This document shows positions 19,388 to 31,535 of a stretch of DNA of 64,000 bases, piece by piece. The stretch spans positions 43,320,804-43,384,803 of the forward strand of contig ML677335.1 in NCBI GenBank assembly GCA_007922305.1. Direction: 5' to 3'. The notes under the pieces are model-generated. The model ran no database searches, was not told where the DNA came from, and saw only the letters and a program-made list of their open reading frames with translations. Each line of letters opens with the position of its first letter. Within the stretch, counting starts at the first letter, position 1. The position numbers and the translations under genes are program-made. The DNA comes from Dermatemys mawii (lineage: Eukaryota > Chordata > Testudines > Dermatemydidae).

Positions 19388-22369
19388 CAGAGGGGAATTG
19401 AAACCAAGGGAGTAGTTTGTGTAACACATCCAGACTGGGAGTCCTGCCTGAGGCTAGAGCACAGACCGGGCCCAGTGAAGGAGTCGTAGTAAAGAAAGCC
19501 TGTCCAAGGGACAAGGAGGATGCTACTCCAAGTATTTAATGGGATCAGTTTCATGTGAAAGAATTTGCTGAGCTGCAGAAACCACAGCGAGTGCAGGCCA
19601 GGGGAACAAAGGGCAGTAAAGTTCTGGGCGGGTGTCAGTGCTGTCAGGTCTCAGGAAAGTGTCTGTTTTCATTGATATTAAAGAAGGTCCCCAGCTGATG
19701 GGGAATGTGAGTCCGTTTGTGGCAGGAGACAGGCAGTCTGGTCAATAGAAATCAAAGCGAAACAAGCAGATGACTTTTGTAGGGGGAGCTCTTTCATCTC
19801 CTTCTGTCTGTGCTGTGGTAATAAAAAGTGTTTCAGGAATCTCCTCAATGCAGGCTGTAAAGAGAGAAGGAACCATACCAGCCCGTGGGAGGATGGGGCA
19901 TGGAAGTTTGAATGTGAACTATTCCTGGCTATTGATCTGCGTGGGGGAGAAGTGTGTTCACGAGAAGAACAAAGGACAAAATGCTGCTTTCAGATCAGGG
20001 CTTGGCCAGTCCAGAGAGTAGGGGAGCAGAATAACCAAGTTATTAGACGGGGGCTGCTCCTATTTCCTGTGATATTCCTGAACTCTAGCCTGGGGAATTC
20101 TGCTGGGCATGGGAGCCTCTATCAGAATGGAACAACTTTGGAACGGTGGCTGTTGCTTCGGCATCTTCATGTTCCCGGTGATTTACAGCCCATGCCAGGA
20201 TGCCAGAAGCAGTGTCTGTCTGAGGCACTAGCCATGCTCACAACTGTCTTACATGCACTTCTGCTAACAGCTGACTGGCCTGGATGGTCCCACAGAGTAA
20301 ATGAGAAAGCTGCATGCAGGAGTGTTTGCAGCAGATACTCCTTTGCAGCGGGATGCCCTTGGGCTTTGCCGTGCTTGCGGACCTGCCCCAGGGTGACCCA
20401 GGGTTTTGTTCCCCTCACAGATCTCAGCCTACATGGAGCGGGCCTGAAGCTCATGGAAAGAGGTGGCTGTGACAATCAAGACTGGGACAAATCCATGTTG
20501 TGTTAGTGGAACACGGAGCCTGCCTGGTACAATGTTATCAGATGCAGAGTCTGATCCTGGCCCCGTTGGCCTCACTAAGGCCCAGAACATGTCCAAATCC
20601 AGACCTACATGAGAGGATGGACCACAGCTGGATTGAAATGTTCCAGATCTGTATGTGTGACATCTCTGGGGTGCCTGGGAGATCTCAGAGAAACCTGTTG
20701 GAGTGGGAATCGCTATGCTAGTGAATATGTGCTTCTGTGCAGGGAGGAGTATGGCAAGGATGTGAACAGACTTGTTACCCCAAGAGCTGGCCTCAAGAGC
20801 AAGGAGATTCCATTCACAGGCATGGGTCCATCTATTCTCCTGGCAGAAGTTGATGTCTGTCTGAAGGTTCAGTGCATGGACCAGCTCTTGCGGCAATTAT
20901 TGAAATAACCAATCAAAAAATGGGTGAGACCTGTGGGAAGTTTCCAAGTTGTTTCCATCACACAGAGGTCAGAATAGACTCATTGCTCATTTTTTTCAGA
21001 AAGTATCAAGGCTTCTGTTAATTGACATTTTTATCAAATGCTTTATTGCGGTCGTTATCAACATGGAGATTATCAGACTGGGAGCGGGGTGAAGATAAGG
21101 ATAACATTTTCCTATATGTTGTCAACAAAATGTTATGAAAAATTGTTTGAGAAAAGGCCAAATATGGACAAAAAATGGGGAAAAATTGAAGTGTCACAGA
21201 GGAATAGTGTATTATGAAGCTGACATTGGCTTCAACATTTTTTGCAGGAGGAGCTATTGGTCTCCATCATTCCAGGATGAACAGGAGTGGGCAGTGGAAT
21301 TGGTAAATGGTTTTCAGAAGTGCAGGCTCTGTTTTCTTTATAAGGCCTGGACTCCAAAAATGGACCATTTCCCACACAAAAGCAATGTATTTATGATGTG
21401 TGAGGCACCACTGCAAAAACACTGGCTTAGTAAAGAAATCTGACACGCCCCATGGAAGTGTCTTGGGATGCTCTGCTGCACTTTGTAACTGCAGAATTCT
21501 GGAAAAGTTGATTTTGGAAAAAAATAAATGTTTTCAGTTCTGAGCATCGGGGGAATCCTGGGCTGCAATAGGTCACTCCCCATGCCCTGTGCAGGGTGGT
21601 ACCAATGTGTCAGAGCTGGGGCAGGGGCTGGGATCTGGCCCAGTGCATTCAAATGCACATGAAGGAATTTCCAAAAGTCAGCATTACAGTTGCAGTCTTG
21701 CTGCATGCAGGAGGCACCCCCAGACATCAGTGACAGCCCACAGGGGCTCATGCGCTCGCAACACGCTACACGATCTGGCGTTAGCCTATTCTCAGAGATG
21801 AGGAACTGGTCATTGTGAAAACCATGGAGTCCCTGCAAGACAATTGCTTCTATCTCTGCAGTGCTGAACTCTTCAGGGGAAATGTATTCCCAGTGGCATC
21901 AAACCCAAAGCAATTGAGAACTACAGCTCCTTCATGAAAGTGATAACAACAGAGGGCGGGGCCCAAATACCAGTGTGGGTCAGCCTGGACTCTGGAGCTG
22001 GCTCCACTGCTTCCAGAACGTGCTAAGAAAGGCCCAGTCGCTCTCCAGCTGGGCAGGAGACGCATTCTGATGATGGCAAGGTGAGGGCTCAGGCTTGTTT
22101 GTGTACAGTTTGGTTTTAATGCATTTGCCCTGGAAGCATCATGGACAATCTGATCTGATGATTCATTCCTGTTATTGTGGCAGTGCCTGGATCGCCCAGT
22201 CAGGATCGCGCCCCATTGAGCTGGGCATTGCTTAAATACCCCTGAGATGCAATCCTTGCCCTGGCAAGCTGGCAGTGTAGTTTAAGAAAAGAATGTGGCC
22301 AGCAAGAGGCAGGGAAAGAGGCCAGGAGACATGACTTCCACATGCAGCATTTCAGAATTATCCGCATAG
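19388..22369. other. no gene recognised (3 kb)
   Basis: Unique-looking sequence. The longest open frames (19952-20506 plus, 21338-21838 minus) have no recognisable domain and overlap frames on the other strand. Confidence 0.4.
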
Positions 22370-22620
22370 CCCAGTTTGGCATTTTCGGAATGGAAAAGTT
22401 CCATTTTTCTGTTTGGAATGTACTTTATTTTCGATTTTCACAATGTAAATGGTCAAAATGGAAATGCAACACTTCCATTGACCCCACATGGGGAAAATGG
22501 AAATTTGTTTCCAGAAAAATTTCCCAATTTTGGCTTTTCCTTCTGACTTGGGATAAATAGACATTCAAAATCTCGCAATGTTTTGTGAGATGGAAAATCC
22601 ATTTTCCTCTCAGCTCTCTT
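22370..22620. mobile_element. AT-rich interspersed repeat (fragment)
   Basis: Repeated TTCCATTTTTCTG, TGGAAATGCAAC, CCAGAAAAATTTCCC. Same T/A-rich style as the family with GAGCTGGTCAAA termini at 30673-31114, but without clear ends. Confidence 0.4.
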
Positions 22621-24620
22621 CTAAAAGGCTGAGGGGCCGGTGGGGTCTCTCAGAGCCCCTCTCTCCAGGCTCTTCTGAGGCCTGAACTCCTGCTGCTGGC
22701 CCAGTCTGACTCCTCTCGGCTGGCTGGGCTTCCTGCAGCTGCTGGCCTCTGGTACTGTTCCCAAGCCATGGGGTCACTTGGCTGCCTGTGCCTGGCTTGT
22801 TTAGACTGGGAAGTGAGTCAAGAAAACTTCTGAGCAGCCTAAAAAGATTGTATCTCAGTGGGGAAAGGGAAAGGGAAACGAGATTTTCCTAGATCCAAAT
22901 AAAAGCCATCAGAGAAGGTGAGAGAGCCCAGTGCCTTGGCTTGGCTCACTTTGTCGTCTTTGTTTATATCTTTGCCATGTTCATGGCCCATGAAATAAAG
23001 TGCAGCCTTCTGAAACACTGGGTGTACCCAAGAAGAGGGTGGTGGTGTAGGAGGTTACAAGTTCTGCATGGGAACAGGCGAGCAGGTCACATGCTCTTGG
23101 GGCAGGCAAGGGTTGTGACTGAGTGCGCAGTGTGCATAATACACGTATAATCTGATCGGGGGTTGTGAGACTGGCACTTGGGGGAATTGGCTGGTTTATA
23201 TTTAGCAAGGAGAGGAACTGTGTAGCTGAGCAGGAATTTAACCAAGTGCCCCTTGCACACACATAGACCCTGTTTAATTTAAGGCTGTGCAGAAATACTA
23301 TGAGCAAGGGAATTACAAGCGCAGTGAGCACTCAGAGTTCTGGGCAGGAGGACCGTACCTCCTGACAATGCTTGGAGATAGTGGGGCTCCCGTGCACAGT
23401 CCAGCTCTTTTCCAGTTAGTACCTGTGTTTCAAATCCTCGTAGCTAAAATACATTGTTTACCCCCAGTGTAGCAATGCCCAGCTACTCTGGGTGTCCTGT
23501 CAAGATTTAACTATTCCACGGGGAACATTTTTGCTGTACTCTCAATTTTAAAAACTGGGCCTCGGTGCTGTTTCCACTAGGAAATGTGTATTTTCCCTCT
23601 AGTGGCTCAAAAGCAGCGGGTGGGAGTTTGCTGAAAGGGAAGGGAGAATAAAGCTACTTATGGGAAGTGACCAAGCTTGGGAATTTCACCCCAGCCGGGA
23701 ATGGTTGAGAAGAGATGCATGAGTGCTGACCGGTGGTTATGAGGGAAAGTTCTAGCAGCCTGAATGCTCGTCCCTGTTACTGGCACAACAGCTGTAATAT
23801 GCAGTTTGAAGGTCTGTGCACAATTCAAGCCACTCACTGATCATCACTCTGATTTTCTTGTTTTATAAACACTGAGTCCCCACGTCATTATTTTTCTGGG
23901 TCTTGTGGTTGCAATGTTTGGATCCGTGGTTAGAGCAATTTCTGCCTCAGACCCGCCTGGGGCTGTTCCCAGCTCTGTGGAGAGACCAGCTCAGCTTTCA
24001 TCTGAAAGCAAACTCAGGCCAATGCTGGAGGGAGTGCTGGATAGGATGCTGGTCCCCTGCATGGCCAAGTTGAGCGTGTCATCTCAGTAAAGGTCATGGA
24101 AGTGCGTATGGGCCATGAGAGATGCAGGCAGAGTCAGACGTCAAGGGCTAGGTGTTTAGGTGAATCAGATGCTTCTTTCGTGGCTGTGTTTGGTTTGCCA
24201 AAGTGGCACCAGCCAACCAACTGCACCATGACATCACGTGATACAAATCAGCCAGGGAGAAGGTGATGTCATGTGACAAAAGCCACCCAGTGCTCCAGAA
24301 GTTGGAGAAAGCCCATGCCTGGGGTGGGAGGGTGGCTGGACTAGGTATCTCCTGGTGCCAGGGGACATTGCTCCATCCTCCACTCTCACAAGATCGTGGC
24401 CTGCCTGGTTGCACATGCCGCAGGCTGGGTGGGTGGGTGGTTCCCCCACTCCTGGGGGTAAAGGCCTCCCATAGCTTCATACTCTGCGCCTTCAGGAGCA
24501 GCTGCCCAACACTGGGCCCAAATGCCTTAGTTTAGTGTGATACCACAGCTCCAAGATTTAGACTTGGGCACTGCCCTGAACACTTCCTCAGCGTGCATGG
24601 GATTCATGCCTGCCCTCCTT
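22621..24620. other. no gene; short MIR-like fragment near 23925-23980
   Basis: GTGGTTAGAGCAATTTCTGC followed by GTTCCCAGCTCTG looks like the tRNA-derived head of a MIR SINE. Otherwise unassigned. Confidence 0.4.
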
Positions 24621-24626
24621 TATCCA

Positions 24627-24835
24627 GAGCAGTGGTGGGCAGCGTGCGGCCTGCAGACCACACGGGGCCCATCAGGGTAATCTGCTGGTGGGCTGTGAGA
24701 CAATTTCTTTACATTGACCATCCACAGGCATGGCCGACCAGAGCTCCCAATGGCCACAGTTCACCATTCCTAGCCAATGGTCCCTGGAGCCTGTGCTGCT
24801 TCCCACAGTTCCCACTGACCTCCAATGGCACCTGT
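24627..24835. mobile_element. hAT-type MITE, 5' part
   Basis: Starts CAGTGGTGGGCAGCGTGCGG, then GGCCCATCAGGGTAATCTGC, TTTACATTGACC and AGCTCCCAATGGCCACAGTT. It matches the left half of a common turtle hAT MITE. No right terminus was found. Confidence 0.8.
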
Positions 24836-24839
24836 GTGC

Positions 24840-27800
24840 CTAAATCATCTAAGTGCTTTCAGAAATCCAAGCTTTGCTCTTGCCTCTGATCAGAGGCCCC
24901 CAATTCCCATTGCTCTGCTTCAACCGTTCTCCAGGGCATGGAGGTGCACAGGATTCTGTGCCATAGTCCAGAGGGGGCTCCACCACTCTCCAGCCCCAGA
25001 GCGTGACAAATCAGGGTGCAGCAAACACCAGACCACACTGCCGCCAGCAGAGATCGAACCAACACTCTGCATCCTCAGAACACGGCTTTCTGTACCTCGC
25101 CTACCTGTACCTGGCAACACAGCTCCTCCTCCACTGAACACCCCCGCCCTCCCAGCAGGCCATATGGGAGTCCGTCACAGCATGCAGCCTGGAATCACTC
25201 TGGTTGTTTTTACAGCTGGATTTCACATCAAACTCGTGTCCCCCTCACTGCCCCACCTCTCGCCTCGTCTCTTGCCATACCCACTACCCAGGCTCCTCTG
25301 ACTCCCACAGCATGTGTGTATGGGGTGACTTCCCCAAGTCGCATGAGCAACTTTTCCTAGGACCCTCCGTTTGCTCCGTTCCATTCGTGGTTCTAGCCGC
25401 TCTAAGTTCATTACTGCGTTTTTGGGGGGTCTCAGTGGAGGTCACAACCCCTTGCATTTAGCCAGGGTCTTTAACATGCCATTTACCCCACCAGCATCCT
25501 GAACTCCCCCGGTCATCCAGAGCAGCTAAGACCACCCAGCACATGATTCCTGCCAAGGCACTTGAGCCAGCTGTGCACAGCCCCACAACAGCTGGTCAAA
25601 AATGTTCAAACATTTCCCTCGCAAACATGTCGCTGTCATCAAGCGGTTCAGGGAATGTTGACGTGAAACAAAAACCGAAGGAAAAAGGACATAAAATACG
25701 ATTTAGTTTCATTTTTCAAAAATCCAAACCAAGCTTGAAAGGTCAGAATTTCAGCAGTTTCTCCATCTGTCACTGGGCCTGTCTAGGCTGAGGTGGGTGT
25801 TCTGGGGAGGAGCCTGGCAGGTGGGAGCTGGGAATCAGCTGACCCTGAGGGACAGCCCTTACTGATGGGGTCGGATGGGTCCTGGCTGTGAGTTATAAAG
25901 GAGGGTCCCAGCTCTGAGGGATCCTGGGACAAGGAGAAGGCTGGGAGTGTATTTTCCTATAGCTACACCTACCTACCCAGCAGCCACCCACTCCACAGAT
26001 CCCTCTGGGCTTGGGAAGGTCCTAATCATTAACCTGACAGAGGCCACAGGACCCCACGATGTAGGCTGGGAACTGAACTGTTGTTTTATGTTATGATTCT
26101 ATGTTCCATTTTGTGTGGCCTGGAGAATAAACAGGGTCTTGCCTGGGATAAGGGCTAGACTGAACTGGGTGTGACTGATTAGGTCCCCCAGCATGCACCT
26201 TCTCTCCGTTTCCATTTTGTTCCCTCACCGTGACAGACTGGACAGGAAAATATTTTATTTTTCCCTTTTTCTTTGTTTCCATTTTCCTTTATCTGCTCTG
26301 TAACTTCTCTCCTGTTGGAAAAGCCGCAGAGCAACAAAAGGAAAAACAAAAGAAAGGAATAAAATCCCTCCTAGACACCACTCATTTAGAAAATGGACTG
26401 ACGGGGCAAGAACTGGGGAGGGAGGGAGAAAGTTTTGAAAGTTGAATGTTTATTTATGTATGTTTATTTCTAAAACCCAAAACAAGCAATTCTATTTGAA
26501 CTGAAAGGAAACAGAAACTTTGCCCCATTTCATTGGGAAAAGTTCCTACAAAAAACATTATTTTCCAGCCCAAAAGTTTGATTGTTTCCAAACAGCTTGA
26601 AGTGCCACTGGGCACCCCTCTATGGCAGTGTGGGGGTATAACAGTCCCTCAAGCCTCCAAGTACTGGTATGGCAATGCCACCAGGGTCCCTGGATAGCAG
26701 CAGGTGGACGCACCTCCTGCTGCACACACTACATGTGGGTCCAGGTCCCTGGGTGGGATGAACTGGGACAGCTCCATTGACAACCAGGCGCTGATACAGT
26801 ACCTAGGGCTCACACTGTTGGGACTTTGCTGGGGCGCGGGGTTAAGCCTGCCCTCCAGCCTTGAATCACAAGCCACCACAAATGTGATTCTTGATTTGCT
26901 CTTTGCCCAGTGCTCAGCCCTAGGCCAGCACCTGTCATGCAGCGCTCTTTAAGGAGTGGGCTTTCTTCTATCCAGCTGGCCTGAGATGATGCGTCCTACC
27001 CTGCCAGTCCAAGGCAGCTACGAGGAATTTCAGAGGTGACTGAAGGTATGATGCTTAGCACCAGCCCTGGGATACTGAGGCCAGCGTATCCCTTGCCAAG
27101 CTGGTATCTGTGCCAACCCTTGCAATTTTATTGTGGATCTTGCACTATTTGGTGTTTTCAAGCCCCAGCTCCTGGAGACATATTGTTGCGGCTTTCTTTT
27201 TTACAAAAGAAAGAAAGAAAAAGAAAGAAAGACCTGGTTGCATAGAAAAGTTTGAAATCACAACCCAAGTGCAGCCCAAAGCCACAAAAACCAGAAGACA
27301 AATCATTTTCAAATATTATTATGATTAGAACATCTTATGATTTCTCTGGGGCCTGACTCGCAGTTTGTGAGCCTTTGGGGCTAGAGACCCTGCAGTGATC
27401 CCAGCCCAGAACCAGGCAAACCGATCCCTTTCTCTTGACAAATCCTCATCTGTTTCAGCCAGGTCAAGGCACTGCAGCTCCCGTTGGCAGATGCAGCTTT
27501 GCAGAGAGGGAGGGGAGACACCGCCCTGGCGCTGACCCCGGGAAGGAGTTTGTTGGATGTTTTTTCTGGGTGGGAAAAATCTCCCTTGTTGCTGCAAACA
27601 CAACTTTCCATTACCAGGGTATCAGACCCCTCCCCTGCTCCTCTTTGCTCAAAACCAACCTCCTGTCCATTTCCCCCTTCCCACCAACCTGCGAATGCTG
27701 GATGTTTCCCTATAAGTACAATTGCTTTTCACGGAGTTCTACCCATCATTCAGGTGCTGGGGCACGCTGGAGACAGGCCTTTCTCTGCCCCTTCCATCAG

Positions 27801-28400
27801 TGCTTGTGCAGACCTTCAGGGCAGCCCAGAGCACACTTTCCCTGCACACCCATGTGGTCATTTCCATGGGTGGTGAGGAACTCCAAGCCATCCAGGGAAG
27901 TCCTGCTGCTTTGGGGTCCCCTAATGGAATGTGCACATATGGCCAATACAACCTAGGGTGATGGGCCACGCGGCAACATGGTGCACACGTTGCGGTGAGT
28001 GTCTGGCAGAGTGGCAGGAACACGGGCTCGGGGGGAGATTCCATATGTCCATGGATTGCTGCCCGTTTGTTGAGCTCCGAGGTCAAAGGTGTATACAAGT
28101 GGGCCCGTTTGCCACAGGGCTGAGCTGGACATAAAAGGTTGTTTACGCCGCTCACTAAAAATAGACACATTGAACATTCCTGCTGGCTTTTCTTCCTTTT
28201 CAAGTCTGAAGTTTAAAACCCTGTCACTGGAAAAACCTAACACACATTGTGTTTGCAGGCCAAGCCCACACATGGGAGTAGTCCAGACCCAGATCCTCAA
28301 GGATCCAATTTCAGTGAAAAATGAGAGGCCCAAATACCTTTGAAGAGCCATGGATAACTCATGAGTCAAGAGTCTCTGAATCAGACCCAGAGGTTCAGTT
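24840..28400. other. no gene recognised; AT-rich repeat fragments and a GAAA tract
   Basis: 25590-25790 begins CAGCTGGTCAAAAATGTTC, like the family at 30673-31114. 26240-26600 is T/A-rich and may be related. 27203-27230 is a GAAA-type simple repeat. Overlapping open frames of 100-170 residues at 27435-28369 have no recognisable domain. Confidence 0.4.
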
Positions 28401-28404
28401 TTTG

Positions 28405-28505
28405 TAGATTCATAGACGTTAAGGCCAGAAAGGACCTGCTGTGATCACCTAGTCTGACCTCCAGTGTAATATAGGCCTTAGAACTTCCCTCAAATAATTC
28501 CTTTT
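28405..28505 (-). mobile_element. CR1 LINE 3'-end fragment
   Basis: AGATTCATAGACGTTAAGGC, AGAAAGGACCTGCTGTGATC and ACCTAGTCTGACCTCC are the reverse complement of a CR1 3' end with a GAATCTATG tail. Confidence 0.85.
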
Positions 28506-28604
28506 TGGATGAGAAATTCTTTTTGTCTTTCTTAGTATTGCATTGCTGGGGACATTCCAACAACAAGCATATTCCATAGACTATTTCATCCAACGTGCTC
28601 TGTC

Positions 28605-28780
28605 AGCAGTAATGACTATAGCTTCATAGCAACCCTGTGAGGGAGAGGAGTATTTTATCCCCATTTTACAAGGGAGAGCGAGGCAGACACAGGGGACAAT
28701 CACACCATGAATCAGTGCAGGAGCGGGCTGAGAATCCAGCTTGCTTGAATGCCGGCACTGGTCACTAACCATCATCAGGC
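28605..28780 (+). repeat. MIR-type SINE
   Basis: AGCAACCCTGTGAGGGAGAG, TTTTATCCCCATTTTACAAG, CACAGGGGACAATCAC and GGAGCGGGCTGAGAATCCAG correspond to the MIR core and tail. Confidence 0.75.
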
Positions 28781-28969
28781 TGTTTGCTTCCTGCAGGGTC
28801 TGTGCTGCTCAGCATCTCATGGACTCTGCTGCTCGCTCCCCAGCTGCCATCAGAGCTGATGCTGTGCAAAACATTTGAATTAAACCACAGACCCACTCAA
28901 TCTTGAGCCTGCATGGATTAGGAGCTGGATGGGAAACTCTTTTCACAGGCCATGCGGACTGCTAAGATT

Positions 28970-29345
28970 TTGAAAGTGGTTCCCAAATTTCCCAAAGTGG
29001 GGAGAAAAGTATGAACTGACAATCAAAAAAAAACAACAAAACACATTAGGTCAATGAAAATGTTTTATTTTGCTCATTTAAAAACATTTTGTTTCAGTTT
29101 TGACCTTCCTTTTTCACTTTTCCTTTTTTACTAAGAACGTACATTTCTAAAGGGAAAAAATGTTTCAATACGAAAACCAGAACCTGTTTGGGACATTTCA
29201 ACCATTTCAAAGCTTGTTTTTATCCAATTGTTTTTGACAGGGAAATGTGCCAATAGTGACCTTTTTCTGCAAAGCATTTTGGTTTCAATGACTCCGTCAT
29301 TTCCAACTTATAGAAGTTTTGTCAAAAAATTCCCAGCCAGCCATA
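28970..29345. mobile_element. AT-rich MITE-like repeat
   Basis: ATGAAAATGTTTTATTTTGC, ACATTTTGTTTCAGTTTTG and GTTTTGTCAAAAAATTCCC. Same style as the element at 30673-31114. Termini unclear. Confidence 0.5.
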
Positions 29346-30670
29346 GTGACGTTTGAAATGCGAGGTGTACACAGCTGCCAAACTCACCCCAGCTGCCTGG
29401 TTTCTCTGAGGACGTTGGGAGGTATACCCCAGTAGCAGGACATGTCGGAGAGTTTGGCCACTAGATACTCTCCACTCTGGTAAAATGCAAGGCCCTGGGT
29501 ACCAAGGAAGGGGACAGCTGTTGGGAATCATTTGGTTGGAGTTCACTACTCTCCAAATGCAGAGCAAACCTACACAGCTGTTTGTATCACGCTGGCTGCT
29601 GCCGTTCTCCCTTTGAATTATTCATTCCCAGTCTCTGTTGGTAGAAAACATTCCTAGGCCAAGAGGAGCGAGAGCAGAGAAACTCGAGACCCTGGGGGTA
29701 GGAGCTGTTGCTGTAGGTTAGCCTGTGTCCCCTAGATGGCAGGCCAGAGAGCAAACAGCAGCTGCCAGCGGTTTCCTAATCCCATATGGCTTTGATATTG
29801 GGAAGTCAGCCCTTATAGCTGCAGACGACCTGGAGCCATCTTTTATAGAGTAGAAGGCAGTGATTGCTGTGCATGTCTGCCACTGTTTCCCATTTACACC
29901 AGAAGGCTTTAGGAACCAATCCAGCAGCACTTACAGCCCAGGCAGCTTGTCAGGCCCAGCTCCAAAACGATTTGTCAGAAGAAGAGTTTAACAAGTGAGG
30001 CGAGCCTAGCGTCCTTGCTGGGGAACAGTTCAGCTATTCACTGGGAGAGCAGCGTTCCTGCACTTCTGTTTAGCAACACAGAGAGACAAAGTAAACACCA
30101 AGCATTAGCTCACTGGGTGTGGTGAGGTCCCTGGAAAGTCAGCTGGCTGGAATGCCATATGCTGACTTGTTCCTTCTAGCTACAATGAAATGAATTGACA
30201 CTGTAATTTAAGCCACTGAAAATAGGTGCTCAGATGTGAAACAAAATCTCAAGTGTATTAATGCCTAGTGCACACAGTGGATTTGCAGGGAGCGCTCTGG
30301 CTAGCGGCAGCTCCTGGATGAATTGCACAGAAAGCAATGGGGCAGCGTCTGTTTGCAGGAGCAGCATGCGGCCATGGACCCCGGAGAGCAGTGACAGCTG
30401 GACCCATGTCATACACCAAAAGGAACAGAGAGTTGTCACACACACAGTCCCCTGCACACCATTGACTCATTTCAACCAATAGAATTGCAGCTTGCAAATT
30501 AGACAGTGAGGAAGGGTTATGTTTGGTTGAGTTACCTTTGATGTCATAATAGCACCACATAAGACTAACCTGACACATTGACCTGGCCCTGTCTACTGTT
30601 TATAGTCATAACAATCACAGTGTTAATCACTGCGCTTAATCACAACCGAATGCCTTCAAATGGAGCCTAC
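29346..30670. other. no gene recognised
   Basis: Unique-looking sequence without a recognisable exon or repeat. Confidence 0.4.
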
Positions 30671-30672
30671 GT

Positions 30673-31114
30673 GAGCTGGTCAAATTGTTTTGGTTGAAAA
30701 GGCTTTTTGACAGAAAACGGCTTGTCGAACAATAGCAACGTTTGCCACAAAAACATCAGGAGCATTTGAAACTTTCTGATTTTTTTTTTGTTGTCAAAAT
30801 GAAAATTTTCATTTTAATTTCATTCCATTTTTTTTAAAAAATACTCTCTATACAATTTGATTTGATTCAAAAAGAAACAAGTTCTTTTTTCAGTAGCGAT
30901 AAAGAGGGGAGAAAGCAGAGAAGACCCCCAGGTAAAGTCCAAAACTGAAAACATTTGAATACAATTTGAATACAATTTGAATACAAATTTCTTATTTAGT
31001 AACTAAGCCAAAGAAACGACATTATTGAAATGAAAAATCCATGAAAAATGTCAAACAACATGAAAGTGCAATTGGCATTTTTGCTGGACAATAAGTCCCA
31101 TTTTTGACCAGCTC
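30673..31114. mobile_element. AT-rich MITE with GAGCTGGTCAAA termini
   Basis: Left end GAGCTGGTCAAATTGTTTTG; right end TTTTTGACCAGCTC, its inverse over 12 bp. The interior is T/A-rich (TTGTTGTCAAAATG, AAAATTTTCATTTT) with a small tandem at about 30951-30983 (ATACAATTTGA units). It serves as the reference copy in this window for a family with several other fragments. Superfamily undetermined. Confidence 0.7.
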
Positions 31115-31384
31115 TGCTAGAAAGTGTGAAAAGCTGGTGTAATGACATGATTCATCTGGTGCTAGCTCAACCCATCTCCATACAGGCATGGGTGTGCAAA
31201 GGGACACCAGCCATCACAGACGCCATCTCAGAATCCCACCTTTCTCCTGTACTGCCAGGGAGCTGCTCTGTGGGGTCTTTACTAATTTCATTTTCATGAG
31301 CACTTAAAAACCTTGGATGAGCTGAGGGCCCCATTGGGCCGGACACTGCACCCACCCAACATACCCTGAGATGTGCCCTGCCCC

Positions 31385-31535
31385 AAAGAGCTCACATTTG
31401 GACTAAGGTGAGAGGAAATGGTTTCCCCAAATTCACCCAGCAGGTCAGTGGCAGAGCTGGGATTAGCACCAGACCGCCTGAGTTGCAGTGCAGTCCACAC
31501 ACCACAGTGCAGTGTCCTCTGCTCATCTGCCCTAG
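31385..31535 (+). repeat. MIR-type SINE
   Basis: GAGGAAATGGTTTCCCCAAA, TTCACCCAGCAGGTCAGTGG, CAGAGCTGGGATTAGCACC and an AGTCCACACACCACAG tail follow the MIR order. Confidence 0.8.

Noticed and set aside
19952..20506. 184-residue plus-strand frame
   Set aside because: No recognisable domain or family; antisense frames of similar size overlap it and codon use looks random.
21338..21838. 166-residue minus-strand frame
   Set aside because: No domain, biased only by composition, no neighbouring exons.
23925..23980. tRNA gene
   Set aside because: Only the tRNA-derived head of a MIR-like SINE; no acceptor stem or full cloverleaf.
27435..28369. Open frames of 130-173 residues on both strands
   Set aside because: Mutually overlapping and without recognisable motifs.
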